Source: Cordia subcordata
Taxonomy: Eukaryota > Streptophyta > Magnoliopsida > Boraginales > Cordiaceae
Assembly (NCBI GenBank): GCA_028554755.1
Contig: JAPTOF010000017.1
Span: 10,292,001-10,356,000, forward strand
Reading direction: 5' to 3'
Length of the DNA stretch: 64,000 bases
Positions 1-12,149 of the stretch are shown here, in pieces. How positions within the stretch are numbered: position 1 is the first letter of the stretch; every line of letters begins with the position of its first letter. The position numbers were made by a program, and so were the translations under genes. The notes under the pieces were generated by a model. The model was given only the letters and a program-made list of their open reading frames with translations. It did not search any database and was not told the origin of the DNA.

Positions 1-108
1 TTGTTTATAGCACGCTTGGATATGCCCCTCTGCCCGTCGAGGTTATACGGGCCTTGGTATCAGAATGCAGAGGCTGTTGGTTATCTTTATCACAGGCGAA
101 AGATGTAG
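1..108 (+). CDS. possible C-terminal end of an unidentified gene (partial)
   Basis: Frame 1 is open from the first base to a TAG at 106-108, giving 35 residues that end in GYLYHRRKM. The stretch is richer in GC than the DNA after it, which turns at once into a pyrimidine-rich, AT-rich tract typical of a plant 3' untranslated region. The window cuts the gene off, so I cannot see a domain and do not recognise the family. If real, it would be convergent with the ABCB transporter on the other strand, whose stop is about 500 bases away. A short open frame by chance remains possible. Confidence 0.35.
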   Translation: MFIARLDMPLCPSRLYGPWYQNAEAVGYLYHRRKM

Positions 109-612
109 AGCTCTTGTATGTTACAAGCCTCAAAATTTTGGTAGATCTTGTTGCTTTTCCTTTTTCCCTTTACCTTTTCGTTACGTTTTCTTTCTTTCTT
201 TCCCTTTTTTCGCTTTCTTTTTGTAATTGTTTTAGTGCATTCATTGTCAAATTCAAATATTCAATTCTTTGATGTCAAATCGATATCAAGTTTTTCCAAT
301 GTTCAGATTCCCCGCTCTCTCTCTCTCTCTCTCTCTCGTTGAACTTTCGTCTTTTTTTAACTATAAACTAACACTAATTAAATGTTTTTTGGGCGGAAGA
401 TCTGGCTACAAAAGAAACTGGGAAGTGGAAGCAAAGCTGAAAAAGAACGAGAGAATCATCTTGTCATCTTATTTCTTTCAATTAAACCAAATGCATATTG
501 GCATTTACACAATTAATTAGGAATGAAAGATTCAGAAACAAAAAAGAGCAACTTACGCTACCATACTTCTGCTTTTTCATAAAGAAATTGCAAAATTTAA
601 CAAAGAAGAATA
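109..612. other. intergenic stretch between convergent genes
   Basis: Pyrimidine-rich and AT-rich sequence with a CT dinucleotide run at about 313-338. It probably holds the 3' untranslated regions of the partial plus-strand gene and of the ABCB gene. The open frames here are low-complexity runs of S, F and L with no support as genes. Confidence 0.6.
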
Positions 613-3600
613 TCAAGAAGTAGCACTCATGTGTAATGAAACCAGGGAGGCATAGAAACCATCTTTGATGTTAATGAGAGATTCATGCCTTCCTTTCTCA
701 ACAATTACCCCATTTTTCACCACAGCAATTAGATCAGCTGCCTTAATAGTTGATAATCTGTGAGCCACCACAACTGTAGTCCTATTCACCATCACTTTAT
801 CTAATGCATCTTGAACGATTCTCTCGGATTCAGCGTCCAGCGCGCTTGTTGCTTCATCCAGTAAGAGTATCTTTGGACTTTTAACAATAGCTCGTGCTAT
901 AGCCACACGCTGTTTTTGTCCTCCGGACAATTGGACCCCTCGTTCTCCAACAACCGTGTCATATCCCTGCATTATTCGTACACGAGTATTAAATTATGTT
1001 TTGTCAGGTCATGTTTTTCATACGTTATTAGCAAATTGTCTAACCTGTTGCAAACCGGAGATGAACTTGTGGGCATTGGCCAGCTCTGCTGCAGCTACAA
1101 TTTCTGCTTCAGTTGCATTTCCTTCTTTTCCATACGCAATGTTGGCTCGGATGGTGTCATTGAACAAGACTGGTTCTTGACTCACAAGTCCCATCTGTTG
1201 CCTCAACCACCTTAGCTGCAGCTTCTGGATCTCAACTCCATCAAGTGTAATATGACCTGAATCAGGATCATAGAATCTTTGTAGTAATGAAACCACGGTT
1301 GATTTTCCGCTTCCACTCTCTCCAACTAGAGCAACTGTCTGTTAAGTTAGCAGCGAAAACCAGAATCAATAACTCTGAAAAAGTACTATGTTATCAATGA
1401 GGATGAACCAAAGCAAAATGAGATGGTAAAATCTCTCACCTTGCCACTATGGATTGCCAAGCTGAGGTCCCGGAAGATCTGAATATCAGGCCTAGTTGGA
1501 TACCTGAAACTAACATGTCGCAATTCGATATCTCCTTTGACAGTTTCTAGTGTAATGCCACTGTCATCACTTGGGTCTATCTCGGATTTTCTGTCTAACA
1601 TTCCAAATATTGAAACAGCAGCGCTTTTGGCTTTGCTTGAATCTGGGGCTAACGAGCTTGACTGAGAGATTGCAACAGCTGCCATTGCCAGAACGAAGAA
1701 AACCTGCAAGATTTGACAACTTACTATGGTCACTGCCGGATCAATATATAACAGATTCATTATGTAAAACTTGCTTTATTGCAGGATGTAAACTTGTCCT
1801 TGCAACATAGAACCCAAACTTACGCGGTAAACATCTGAGAATGTTATCGTTCCATCCTCAACAAACCGAGCTCCGGCATAAAAACTGGTGGCGTAGAACA
1901 AAAAGACCAACGTATAAGATACGCCAAAGCCTACTCCACTGATCAACCCTAGCTTGACACCTTTCTTCAGTGGTCCTTCACATTTCTTTTTGTATAATTC
2001 CATAACCTTGTCTTCTGCACAAAATGAAGCTACTGTTCTTATGCTCCCCACAGCATCATTTGCAACTTGACTGGCCTCCTCATACATAGCCTGCAACAAT
2101 TCAAAGAAGTACCATATAAACTTGATTCTGAAATTAGAATTGAGGAGTACAAACTAGAGATTCTGAAAATTTTGAAACCATTTACTGGTTTACTTTGCGC
2201 AGCTCTATCCTATAACATGATTTTGGAAACTAACCTTCACATTTCCACTGAACCCTTTTGTGAATTTGATTTGCATGTATCCATTTGCTACTAAAAGAGG
2301 CATCATAGCGACGACTATAAGAGCCAATTGCCAACTTGCCACAAAAGCAACAACCAAACCAGTAATTAATGATGAAGAATTTTCAACTATCTGGCCAAGT
2401 TGATCTCCAACTAAAGCTCGCACAGTTGCTGCATCAGTAGATAGTCTTGCACCAATCATTCCACTTGAGTTCTCAGGCTTATCATGCCAGCCAATTTCCA
2501 TGTGAACCGCCTTGCTAAAAGACATGGATCTAATTCGTCTTATCAACTTACCTCCAGCGACACTGAAAAGATATTGCTTTGCTGGAGATGCCACGAAGGC
2601 TACTAGTCCAAGAACTATAAACATCACTGCCCAAAATTTTGAATCCTTTTTTATCTCATTTGGCGGCTCATAAAATGATTTGATCATTTCAGTCAACAAG
2701 ACACCATAAACCGGAAAGATTGCACCATTGATGGAAGCAGATACAGCTCCTGCTATAAGAACCGGTATCTCTGGCTTGTTGAGATAGGCAAGACGGCGAA
2801 TAGGGACTTTTAGAGGCTTTTGTGATTTTTCATCGAAGGTTTCTTCAGGTTCCGGTAATGCAGTTTCAGAGACAATAACTCCAGAATGGCGGCTACTATT
2901 TCCAAATCCGGATGATCTGCTAGTTATGGAACGCAGGAATGACATTCTTTGACTTGATCGTATTCCAGATCCTTGAGTAGCATCAGGTTTGTCTATGTCA
3001 TCAACACTGGGCTGTTCTGTATCTTTGTTCAATTCTTGCAAGCGTATAAGTTGAGAGTAGGGTCCTTCAGAGTCTCTTAGTAGTTCTGTATGTGTGCCTG
3101 AACAGTCAATAAAATTTAGGACTCAATCATTTTTTAGAATTGTGGCATTGTCTTTGTCAGTTAGGAAGATCAAGAAGTACATTTAAACAAGAAGACGAAT
3201 GGAAATTATCATAAAATAAGATTTGATCAGATAACGCAAAGTGACACACCCTTTTCAATGATCTTTCCTTCTTGAATGACAGAAATCATATCTGCATTCC
3301 TAATTGTGCTCAAACGATGGGCAACAATGACAGTTGTTCTGTTGACCATTATCCTGTCTAAGGCCTCTTGCACAATTCTCTCAGATTCTGCATCTAGAGC
3401 ACTTGTTGCCTCATCTAGAAGTAAGATACGTGGGTCTTTCAGTATAGCTCTGGCTATGGCGATTCTTTGCTTTTGCCCACCAGAAAGCTGAGTCCCATGT
3501 TCACCAACCATGGTGTCGAGTCCCTACATTCCAGTTCCTAAAGTTTAGAGAAATGAACTATGCTATTATAGTAAAAGTATCAAAATGACATAGTAATTCG

Positions 3601-6221
3601 AACAGTTTCAGCTGCGGAGTAAGTTATAATCAACCGAAAAAGTAGATAAAACAATCACTGAGATTCTAGCACAACATCAAGAACAAAATGAAAAGAAGAA
3701 AAATACCTGAGGCAGTTTATCAATGAACTTAGAAGCATTTGCCAGCTCGGCCGCTGCTCTGATTTCTTCAATAGTTGCACCTTCCTTGCCATATGCAATG
3801 TTGTCCTTAATGCTGACCGTGAAAAGCACAGGTTCTTGGCTAACAAGACCAATTTTTTGCCTAATCCACTTAATCTGGAATTCTTTGAGATTAATTCCAT
3901 CAATGAGAACTTCACCAGCTTGAGGATCATAAAACCGCTCTATCAAACTGATCACTGTTGATTTCCCACTTCCACTTTGTCCAACCAAAGCGGCAGTTGT
4001 GCCACTAGGTATTGATAGAGAGAATCCTCTGAATATTTGCTCATCAGGTCTGGCTGGATAACTGAAATAGACATCTTTCAGTTCTATGTCACCATGAACA
4101 TCATTCAATATCTTTCCCTTGGTATCATAAGCATCTATTTCTGGCATCCTGTTTATCGTCTCAAACATCTTGAAGGCTGCAGCTTGACCAGCCGCAAATG
4201 CAGTCATGCAGGGAGATGCCTGTCCTAGTGACCTGAAAAATAATCATGCATCTAGATAATTAACTAGCATGTTAGAAATCAAGAATTAAAACATGAAATC
4301 GTTTGGCAACTCGTCCTCACAGTAGCTGATATATGCTCAGGATAACAAACATGTCTTAAGCAATTGAGAAGTTCTGTAAGTTCAACTCACATGGAACCAA
4401 CTAGAACTGCAAATATTACATTGAGTACTTCTCCCCCTGTATAATCTTCTTCCAAGATCATCTTTGAGCCAAACCATACTGCCAATGCATAAGTGCAGTA
4501 TATGATGAGCATAGTCGATCCAAGAGCTAATCCACCTGCCAGTCCTTCATGTACACCAGATCTGTATGCCATTTCGAGGGACTTATTGTAATCATCCACA
4601 GCTTTCTTCTCCCCTGTAAATGATGCAACCTGGACCAAAAGCAAATATGTGATTACTTAAAAAATAAAATGGATAAAAGCGATAGAGCAAATTCTGGACC
4701 AGTGCCATACTGTTCTGATTGAGCCAATAGTCTGCTCAACTACAACTGCAGCCTTGGCATAAGCCTCTTGAGCACGTGACGCCATCTTAGATATCATGAG
4801 GGCCATCATTCCTCCAGATATTACAAGTAGAGGAATGGAGGATAGCATGACAAGTGCAAGAAGCCATCCTTTTGCAAAGGCAATCACAAAGCCTCCTATG
4901 AATGTTGATACCAATTGTATAAACTGCCCTACCTGCAAAAATTCAAGAAAAGGAAATTTGATTTTGAGTAATAAATGTCACCCTTAATCCTCTCACCCAC
5001 GTACCACTTCTTGTATGGTTAGAATAAAATCCCTGGACGTTAAAAATATCATGTATGTGACAAAAAATATATCATATAAAAAGGGTGACGGGGTGATGGA
5101 GTGATATAGAACAATGCTTTTCGATCACAAGATTGACAATACTGCTTCTGAACTGGTACCTTCGCTCCCATGGCATCTTGAATGAGGACAGTGTCACCAG
5201 ACATTCTTCCAACAACTTCTCCTGTATTTGTTTCCTGATCGAAGAAGCTCACATCTTGCCTTAATATTGTTTTCAAGTAGAGACTTCTTATGCGTGCAGC
5301 CTGCCTCTCCCCTGTAACCATCCAGCAACTCACCTCTGGAAAAAGAACAACAAAACCAATCATGATTCTGCTATCTTTTTTTCTTCTTTCACTTTTCTGG
5401 AGATTGAATGAAGAAGGAAGGCGAACACAAATACTAAAAAGCGGTTCATGGGGATCTCAAAAAAAAAAGGATAGAAATAGGCCTCAATGAGTTCCTTAAC
5501 TTCTTTCCCAAGCTCAACCAAGCCCCAAGACTAATACATGTTATTAAATGTTTTCTATGTGCATCTGAGATCAGATATACTTTGGTGTTAGCTGATAGCT
5601 ACCTTAGGACCGGTATCCGATCAAGTGTTAAAATTATATACTTTAATTTTGGTTAAAATAAAAAATTTTTAAATCCACAACTAAATATTTATACTTCATC
5701 TACTTACGGAGGAAAGCAGCAACCCCACATCCTATAGCCAAGTAAACAAACTTCAGCGATACCTGAAGAAGTAATATATAACAATGCTTGTTAAATCTTA
5801 TGAGCATAAAAGAAATGATTATAAATTTCAGGTGAATTGGTGACTTCTTGAAATTCTTTGGGTTTATCAAATTGAGTACCTTGGAGACTTCCTCAACCAA
5901 CTCATCGGTCTGATTTGTTCCAAAAGTGTCAGTCATGTCACCAATGAGGAAAGTCATGAGGGGCAGAGACACACCATTGCCAATGGCAGCAATTGCACCA
6001 ACAATCATCAACATTCTATCAAACGAATCAGCAAAACCGAACAGCTTGTACAATGGAACCACATGGGTTTTTCCTTTTCCCTTGGCCGCCTTCTCTGCTG
6101 CAGAGTCTTCGCGCTGCTGACCTCCCTCCCTGGTTTCCATGGCATTAGTGCTTCCAGCTGCAGACATGGAGGCTTCATTGTTTTTCATATTTCCATCACC
6201 TAAACCATTCTCTTCCGCCAT
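613..6221 (-). CDS. ABC transporter B family member (full-length MDR/PGP type)
   Basis: ATP-driven membrane exporter of the ABCB subfamily, closest by eye to plant ABCB4/ABCB11/ABCB21, some of which move auxin; the substrate here is not known. Twelve exons on the minus strand: 6221-5880, 5762-5708, 5335-5160, 4932-4711, 4629-4391, 4232-3707, 3523-3250, 3097-2235, 2090-1824, 1703-1440, 1338-1045 and 966-613. They join in frame to 1291 residues, normal for a TMD-NBD-TMD-NBD protein. Walker A motifs (GQSGSGKST near residue 429, GESGSGKST near 1082), LSGGQ signatures (near 533 and 1187) and Walker B ILLLDE are intact in both halves. A linker of about 60 charged and serine-rich residues separates the halves. 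The start MAEENG aligns with the family N-terminus; an upstream in-frame ATG exists but lies beside the 5' leader splice site. Confidence 0.95.
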
Positions 6222-6242
6222 TAAACTAAGCTTGACTTGATG

Positions 6243-6334
6243 CTGCAATATCAGTTAGCTGAGATTAAACATTTCATTGAAAAAAAAAAAAAAAAAAACT
6301 GAAGCAGTGAGCCAAGACTATAGATAAAACTTAC
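6243..6334 (-). other. predicted intron in the 5' leader of the ABCB gene
   Basis: Upstream of the ABCB start, a consensus donor (reads GGTAAGT on the minus strand, at 6334) and an acceptor (TTGCAG, ending at 6243) define a 92-base intron about 20 bases before the ATG. It contains a long T run on the minus strand, suitable as a polypyrimidine tract. No transcript data were available to confirm it. Confidence 0.5.
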
Positions 6335-6506
6335 CAACTTCTTTTAAAAAAAAATTCTCTTTGAGCTAAAGAATGTGATGCGGAACTACTACGAATGTAA
6401 TTAGTTCGATCCAAGTTAGTCAGATACAAAACTAATACGAAGATTTTAGCTCGATGGCTTGTCAATACTGTCAGCTTCTTGAAAATGTATAACACCATAG
6501 ACCATG

Positions 6507-6507
<1 letters not shown>

Positions 6508-6564
<57 letters not shown>
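6508..6564. repeat. (TA)n microsatellite in the ABCB upstream region
   Basis: About 28 uninterrupted TA units. It lies about 170-340 bases upstream of the predicted 5' leader exon of the ABCB gene, so it sits in the likely promoter. A shorter TA tract follows at about 6721-6740. Confidence 0.9.
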
Positions 6565-6566
<2 letters not shown>

Positions 6567-9500
6567 TCAAAGACTTTGTGCTATTTCTTTGGCGATTGAT
6601 TTGTCAACATTTTCTGGTGTTTGCAAGTTGACCAAACGGGTGAGAACATCACATGCAAAATTTGTTTGCTTGACAAGTAAACGTGATGAGAAAGAAAGAA
6701 TTGTCAAACATATTACTATAAATATATATATATATATATACGTATAATGTATGTATGATGTGTATATACGTATGTATATTATAGGACAGAAGTGTGAAAC
6801 CAACGAGGCCATACTTTTATGGGGAGTTACGTGTTCTGTAGCCGCCTTTTTATTGGTTAAGACTCCAATATACAATGGACGCAGAGCAATGAAAAGAATT
6901 CTACCAGGAAATTGAATCCAACCATACCAACAACTTATTGATTAAGTTGGTATCGATCACACCGCAAAATAGAAAAAAATAAGTTCAGATCTCAAAAGCA
7001 CACTCTGTTCCAAGTCCGATAATTTGAGATACATATCCTAACTGCACAAAAAATAAATAAATAAATAAAACGAATAGTAAACACGAGTACTGTGGAATTG
7101 GGTTAGCAAGATCTATCAAACAATCTAACCAAAGAGTTACAGTAACATGCATGGTCTTCCACTCTTCAATTGTAATGCCCTAAAGTTCGATATATGTATA
7201 ATAAGTTTATATTTTACATCATAAAATCTATAAATATTAAAAACAATTTTATTTAAAACAAAATTTTTAAAGAAACAAAAGATGTATTAATTTGGTTGTT
7301 CACTTTTTCTAGAAGTTTGCTAGTTCTTAAAGTGACATCATTAGCCAGATCAGGCCATTAAGAATCACGCGTTATCTACAGACGTAATAGTCTTCAATTT
7401 AGACCCGCCACATTGAGATTAAAATCTGAATCTAGAATGCTATTTGCTCAAATTATATACTTCGATGAAATTTCTCAAGGATTAGAGGGTTTTTTGGCCT
7501 AATTCTTAGACATTCAAAAGTATTTTTTGTAAGTTTAAAAATTAAGATTAATTTATTTGGCCATTTTAGAAATATCTTTTATATACAAAAAAAATTAACC
7601 AAAAGCTGAAAAACTAGTAATTTCAAATTGAAGCTTTTCAAAAAAGATCTTTGGGAAACTATTTTTACACTATGTAAAAAAATTATTTTTCTTCTTTTTT
7701 CCCTCAACAATCTATTTTATATTTTTTATAATATAATATTATCCTACATATTGTTAAAAACTCAACTATTAAAATATAAGGGCCAAACCATTAGGTTGTT
7801 ATTTAAGAATACTTTCATCAAGAACTCTATTGCTAAAATCTTATGGGTAGGTCAAACAGAGCTTAAACCATTTATGCCTCTCTTTTCCTTTCATTGTTTT
7901 TGTTTTTCTTTTCTTTTTAGGAAAGAAAAGCCCAAGCCAATTAGACGACAACTCCTAAGGTGTAGTTAATAACTTGTCTAGATACCTCGTTGATAATGGA
8001 ACGACTAACAGAATAGTCAAAACTATACTTAGCTAGCTAAGCTACATACTTATTAATTTTTCGATACATACATCAAAATTATAATTAATCAACTAGTCAA
8101 CACATCTATTAACTTTTCTGTAACATACGTTTGACAATAAAATTCTTCCTTCAATTGAGGATGACATGACAATCCCCCAAGAATGATGTAAATAATTTAC
8201 AACGGAATACTAGACCCATAACCAAATTGAGGGTGATCTTCGAGTCGGTCTCATTTGCTACTTTTTTGTTATTCAAAGTGTCTCTTCTTACCTTTTTCTT
8301 TATTTTCTATTCAAAGTGCCTTCCCTTCTCTTTCCCCTGCTGCAAGTTTCGTGGAAAAGCTATTCTGTCGCTTTAGACTTATAGAACCCCCATAATTCTC
8401 CCTTGGCACAAGAAGTACACATAAAAAATATGTATGTCGTTTTAGTTCTACTTTCCTGAGGCAACTTATCTAAAAAGGAGGCTCAAAGCTTTCACCCAAT
8501 TTCCATTTTTCCATAACAATATAAAGACTATAGTTTACAAGCATTCAAATATACGTAAGAAGTTCGACCAAAAAAAAAAAAAAAAAGAAAAGTATATGTA
8601 AGAAGTAACGTAAGGTACTGTTGAAGATAACATAAAATACTGTTGATTGTTGACCTAAGTTTCAATGTTCCTACTTCTGATGCCATGATCATAAACTTTT
8701 AGACATTTCTTCTTACGTAAGTGGACACAAATTGTATTCTTATGTATTTGAATGTAGACTACATACATTCATCAGGCAGCTGCTTAACAATCAAGAAAAG
8801 TGAAGAATTGGTTAACCTATTCCCTAGTCCCAAGTCAACAAAAATGTTTGAAACCATTTTATTAGTTTGAGCTCGAATCACATGAAAGGTGGGAGGTCGT
8901 GTTGGAATGGAGAATTTTAAGATTAAAAAGGAGTAGAATGTTACTTCTTTATGTTTTTGCAAAAGTGCAAAAAATTCTTAAGATTTCAAATTTGGTTAAT
9001 GCCCCTATTTGGTTTCAAAATGTTGCAAATTGACCCTTATGGTTTAAAATTGTTGTATATTCTTCCATTTGATCTAAAACACAATACATACTCTCCCCTT
9101 TACTCTTATAGAGGTCGATGTATAATACTTTTTACACTACAGGGTATTAATAATGGATGAGTTTGCATTACATTTTCTAAAAATCTTTGAACTTTTAATG
9201 TATTTTTTAAGTTGAAAAATCTTTTTAACTTTCAAGCGAAAAAGTCCATTGAAAAATTACTTTAACTCTCAAATGAAAAAAAAAAAAAAAAACTAACTCG
9301 TATATAAATATTAAATTATGTGATTTTAATCCCTACAAGTAAACTCCTGAACCATAGTACCCAAAAGATTTCATAGATATGTAAATAGAAATGTGAAAGC
9401 ATTTATATATAGAAAGTCAATTTGATAGAATAATTACAACCTGATCAAGTAAATTACCATTTTGAAAGAATATTTCTACTGACTGAATGCACCAAAATTC

Positions 9501-10262
9501 CAAGTGCTTTCGCCACTATTAGAAAAAGAGACACAAGTGACGGAAATTAGCGACAAAAAATTTTGAAGACAACATACGCATTTCAACTTATTAGATGTCA
9601 AACTTCTGTGTGTGTGCAACATTTCAATACCTCGCAGAGGGGAATTTTATCAACAACATTCAGAAATCAGAAGTAAAGATTGATATGCTTTCGAGTTGTT
9701 TCCCGGAAAAAGCATGTAAAATTTTAAGTCGCTAAAGAACATATATTTTATTAGTTTGGTATATATAACATATTCTACTCTTTAGTTAGTGTACGAGGTA
9801 CTCTGTTTATTATAACCTTGACAGTAGAAGACAACACAAAATTGATCACTCCTTATGTTGCAAAGTCTTGCACAAATAAGTGTTAACAGGTAACTAAAAT
9901 ATTAACCTCATCTTGGCTGACTTTAAAGTTTGATCTGTCGTGAGCTTCCGGAAATTAAGGGGGCTTTGCGCCTATGTTCATGGCATAAGAGGATCCTAAT
10001 CCTATGTTTACCTCACCACTCGCATTTTTACAACTCCAGCTCATTCTAACTGAAGGTTCGTTTGCAATGTGTGAGAAATTTTCTCTAAATACTGGCCCAT
10101 TTTGGCCCAAATCAGACGTTTCATAGCTTGTAGCTCAAGGGCTTGCAAAAGTCAAAGAGTATTAAACACGTCATCATCGGCTCCCAAAATGAAAACTTAG
10201 TTTAAATTTTAAATACTACATTTGGAAATCTTTCTCCCTCTAATTATATTCATCCTACTCAT
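6565..10262. other. gene-free AT-rich intergenic DNA
   Basis: I found no supported gene. The open frames here (for example 7628-7969 plus) are low-complexity and lack family signatures. Around 8950-9130 is a repeat-like stretch with phrases such as TTGCAAATTGACCC, common in dispersed plant repeats. A sequence starting CACTATTAG at about 9515 resembles a CACTA end, but I found no partner terminus. Homopolymer A runs occur at about 8569-8586 and 9276-9291. Confidence 0.6.
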
Positions 10263-10540
10263 AGTATGTTTGGAATAATCTTATTTTAAGATACTTATCC
10301 AATTGAAATTTAGAGATATTTTATAAGATTTAAGATATCTTATCACATGCACCATGCATTCTATAATTGTAGAAAATAAGATATGATGAATTGCTTATTT
10401 CCTATAAGATAAAAAGTATAGTTTGTTTGAATTTTTTAAATGATATATGATAAGATGTTTTAAATCTTATAAGATTTCCTTCCATTTCAATAAGATAAAT
10501 ATCTTAAAATAAAATTATAACAAACAGAGTATTAATATCT
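10263..10540. mobile_element. MITE-like inverted-repeat element
   Basis: The left arm, reading TATGTTTGGAATAATCTTAT and onward, and the right arm, which ends near 10529 in CAAACAGAG, are inverted copies over about 80 bases. Both include the words ATTTTAAGATA and CTTATAAGATTTAA. Size of about 270 bases, high AT content and long terminal inverted repeats fit a non-autonomous DNA transposon. I could not settle the target-site duplication, so the superfamily is left open. Confidence 0.6.
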
Positions 10541-10921
10541 TATATTATATTGAAACGTGTGGAGATTTCTCATTCTTAGAGAGAGTGCCCATAGTGGAAT
10601 TTCCAATTATTATTAGTGGCAAAATCACTAATTAAAACAAATAATGCTTACATTTTATTAGGACATCTATAATTTATGTGTGTATTTGTGTGAAAAAGCA
10701 GTTATTGCACGTGAATGGGTTGTGCCGCTACCACATGATAGCTTTTGCTGCCAATGACGTAGCCTGGACCCTAAGGTCAGCGGTTGCATTTATTTACACA
10801 ACACACATATATATTGTTTCTCAAAAATTAGTTTTCTCTTAAAAAATTTATGCATCACATTGATGCCCTACATATTCAACAAAATAACAAATTACAATTA
10901 CATTTCGAATTAAACAAAAAA

Positions 10922-11054
10922 AATTCTAGTTTTATAATATATATGTTTATATATATATATACATATATATATATATTAAAATAAAAAGGATTTTCTAGTT
11001 TTATAATATATATGTTTATATATATATATATATATATATTAAAATAAAAAGGAT
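10922..11054. repeat. imperfect tandem duplication of a TA-rich unit
   Basis: Two copies of a unit of about 63-69 bases that begins TTCTAGTTTTATAATATA and ends ATTAAAATAAAAAGGAT. They differ mainly in the length of the internal TA tract. The second copy abuts the Mutator-like element that starts at 11051, and the first copy also ends in GGAT, the first four bases of that element. Confidence 0.75.
11042..11050. repeat. left target-site duplication of the Mutator-like element
   Basis: The nine bases AAATAAAAA lie directly before the left terminal repeat and recur exactly at 12006-12014 after the right end. Nine bases is the usual target duplication length of Mutator-like transposons. Confidence 0.65.
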
Positions 11055-11770
11055 AAAATGTATTAGATCCCCTTGTGGTCTATCATAAGTGCACAATATA
11101 CTTTTGTGGTACCAAAAGTCCCACAACTAACCCCTTTGGTAAGTAAAAGTTTCATGTGTGTTCTTTACTAGTTATATCCCTCCTAACGATGTTAAAATTT
11201 ATATTAAAATTGGCATTAATAGCCTTAGCCCATTTGTTCAATTTTCTTTTATTATTATTATTATTATTATTATTAAAATTTTTTATAGAAAAATGTTTTC
11301 TTATTAACTTTTTTTTTTGTGTTATCAAACATGAAATACTTAAAAAATATTTTTAATATATTTTAAGAAATGTATCATTAATGGTCAAGAATATAAAAGC
11401 TTTAACCTTATTGGTTTGGCTAGATTCGAGCTTCAACGATGTAGCCATCATCGAATTGAGTATTTAATTATATTTTTAGATTAATTAGGATTTATTTTGT
11501 GACATACTAATTTTTTTATCCAACCAAAACCAATGCTCGATAAATAGAAAAGGGTCATTTGTTCCGAATATCAAAAACACAAAATTGAGATCTCTATGCA
11601 AGCAAATAAAAGCAACACAGGAACGTAATTTTTTAAAAAATTTCTACAGTTTGCTCAATATTGCAAAAATATTTTTTTAAGTATTTAGTGTTTGATAATA
11701 CAGAAAAATAAATTAAAAAATATTTGTCTATCAAAAAAATTTAATTGAAAATAAAATAATAATAATAATA

Positions 11771-11808
<38 letters not shown>

Positions 11809-12005
11809 GAAAAATTGAACAAGTAGAGCAAGGCTATTAACGTCTTTTTGAATTTAAATTTTTAACACTGTTAGAAGATATGTAAATAGTAAGGGGTATG
11901 TGTGAAATTTTTACTTACCACAGGGGTCTGCTATAGGACTTTTGACACCACAGAGGTGTATTATGCACTTATAATAGACCATAGGGGGTTTAGTGCATTT
12001 TACCC
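11051..12005. mobile_element. non-autonomous Mutator-like (MULE-type) element with long terminal inverted repeats
   Basis: The 955-base element begins GGATAAAATG and ends CATTTTACCC. The inverted similarity continues inward for over 100 bases, with shared words around 'ccccttgtggtctatcataagtg' on the left and its inverted counterpart on the right, and then more weakly to near 11290 and 11750. A perfect 9-base direct repeat flanks it. The middle carries ATT/ATA and ATG trinucleotide runs (11250-11275, 11757-11806) and no transposase frame. The long repeats and 9-base duplication suit the Mutator superfamily; a low-complexity 9-mer weakens the proof a little. Confidence 0.7.
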
Positions 12006-12014
12006 AAATAAAAA
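12006..12014. repeat. right target-site duplication of the Mutator-like element
   Basis: AAATAAAAA, identical to 11042-11050. Confidence 0.65.
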
Positions 12015-12149
12015 TTTATATTTAAAAGTTATCAATTTTCAAACAAGCATCATTAGTTAACTTAAACATTACATCATTCTATTGAGGACTAAGTATCATG
12101 CTATGAAAGAAAAGGATATGACGTGGGTAGCTTTGAGAAACTATGCTGA

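Noticed and set aside
7628..7969. Plus-strand open frame of 113 codons in the intergenic region
   Set aside because: Low-complexity K, F, L and I composition from AT-rich DNA, no domain, no promoter or splice context.
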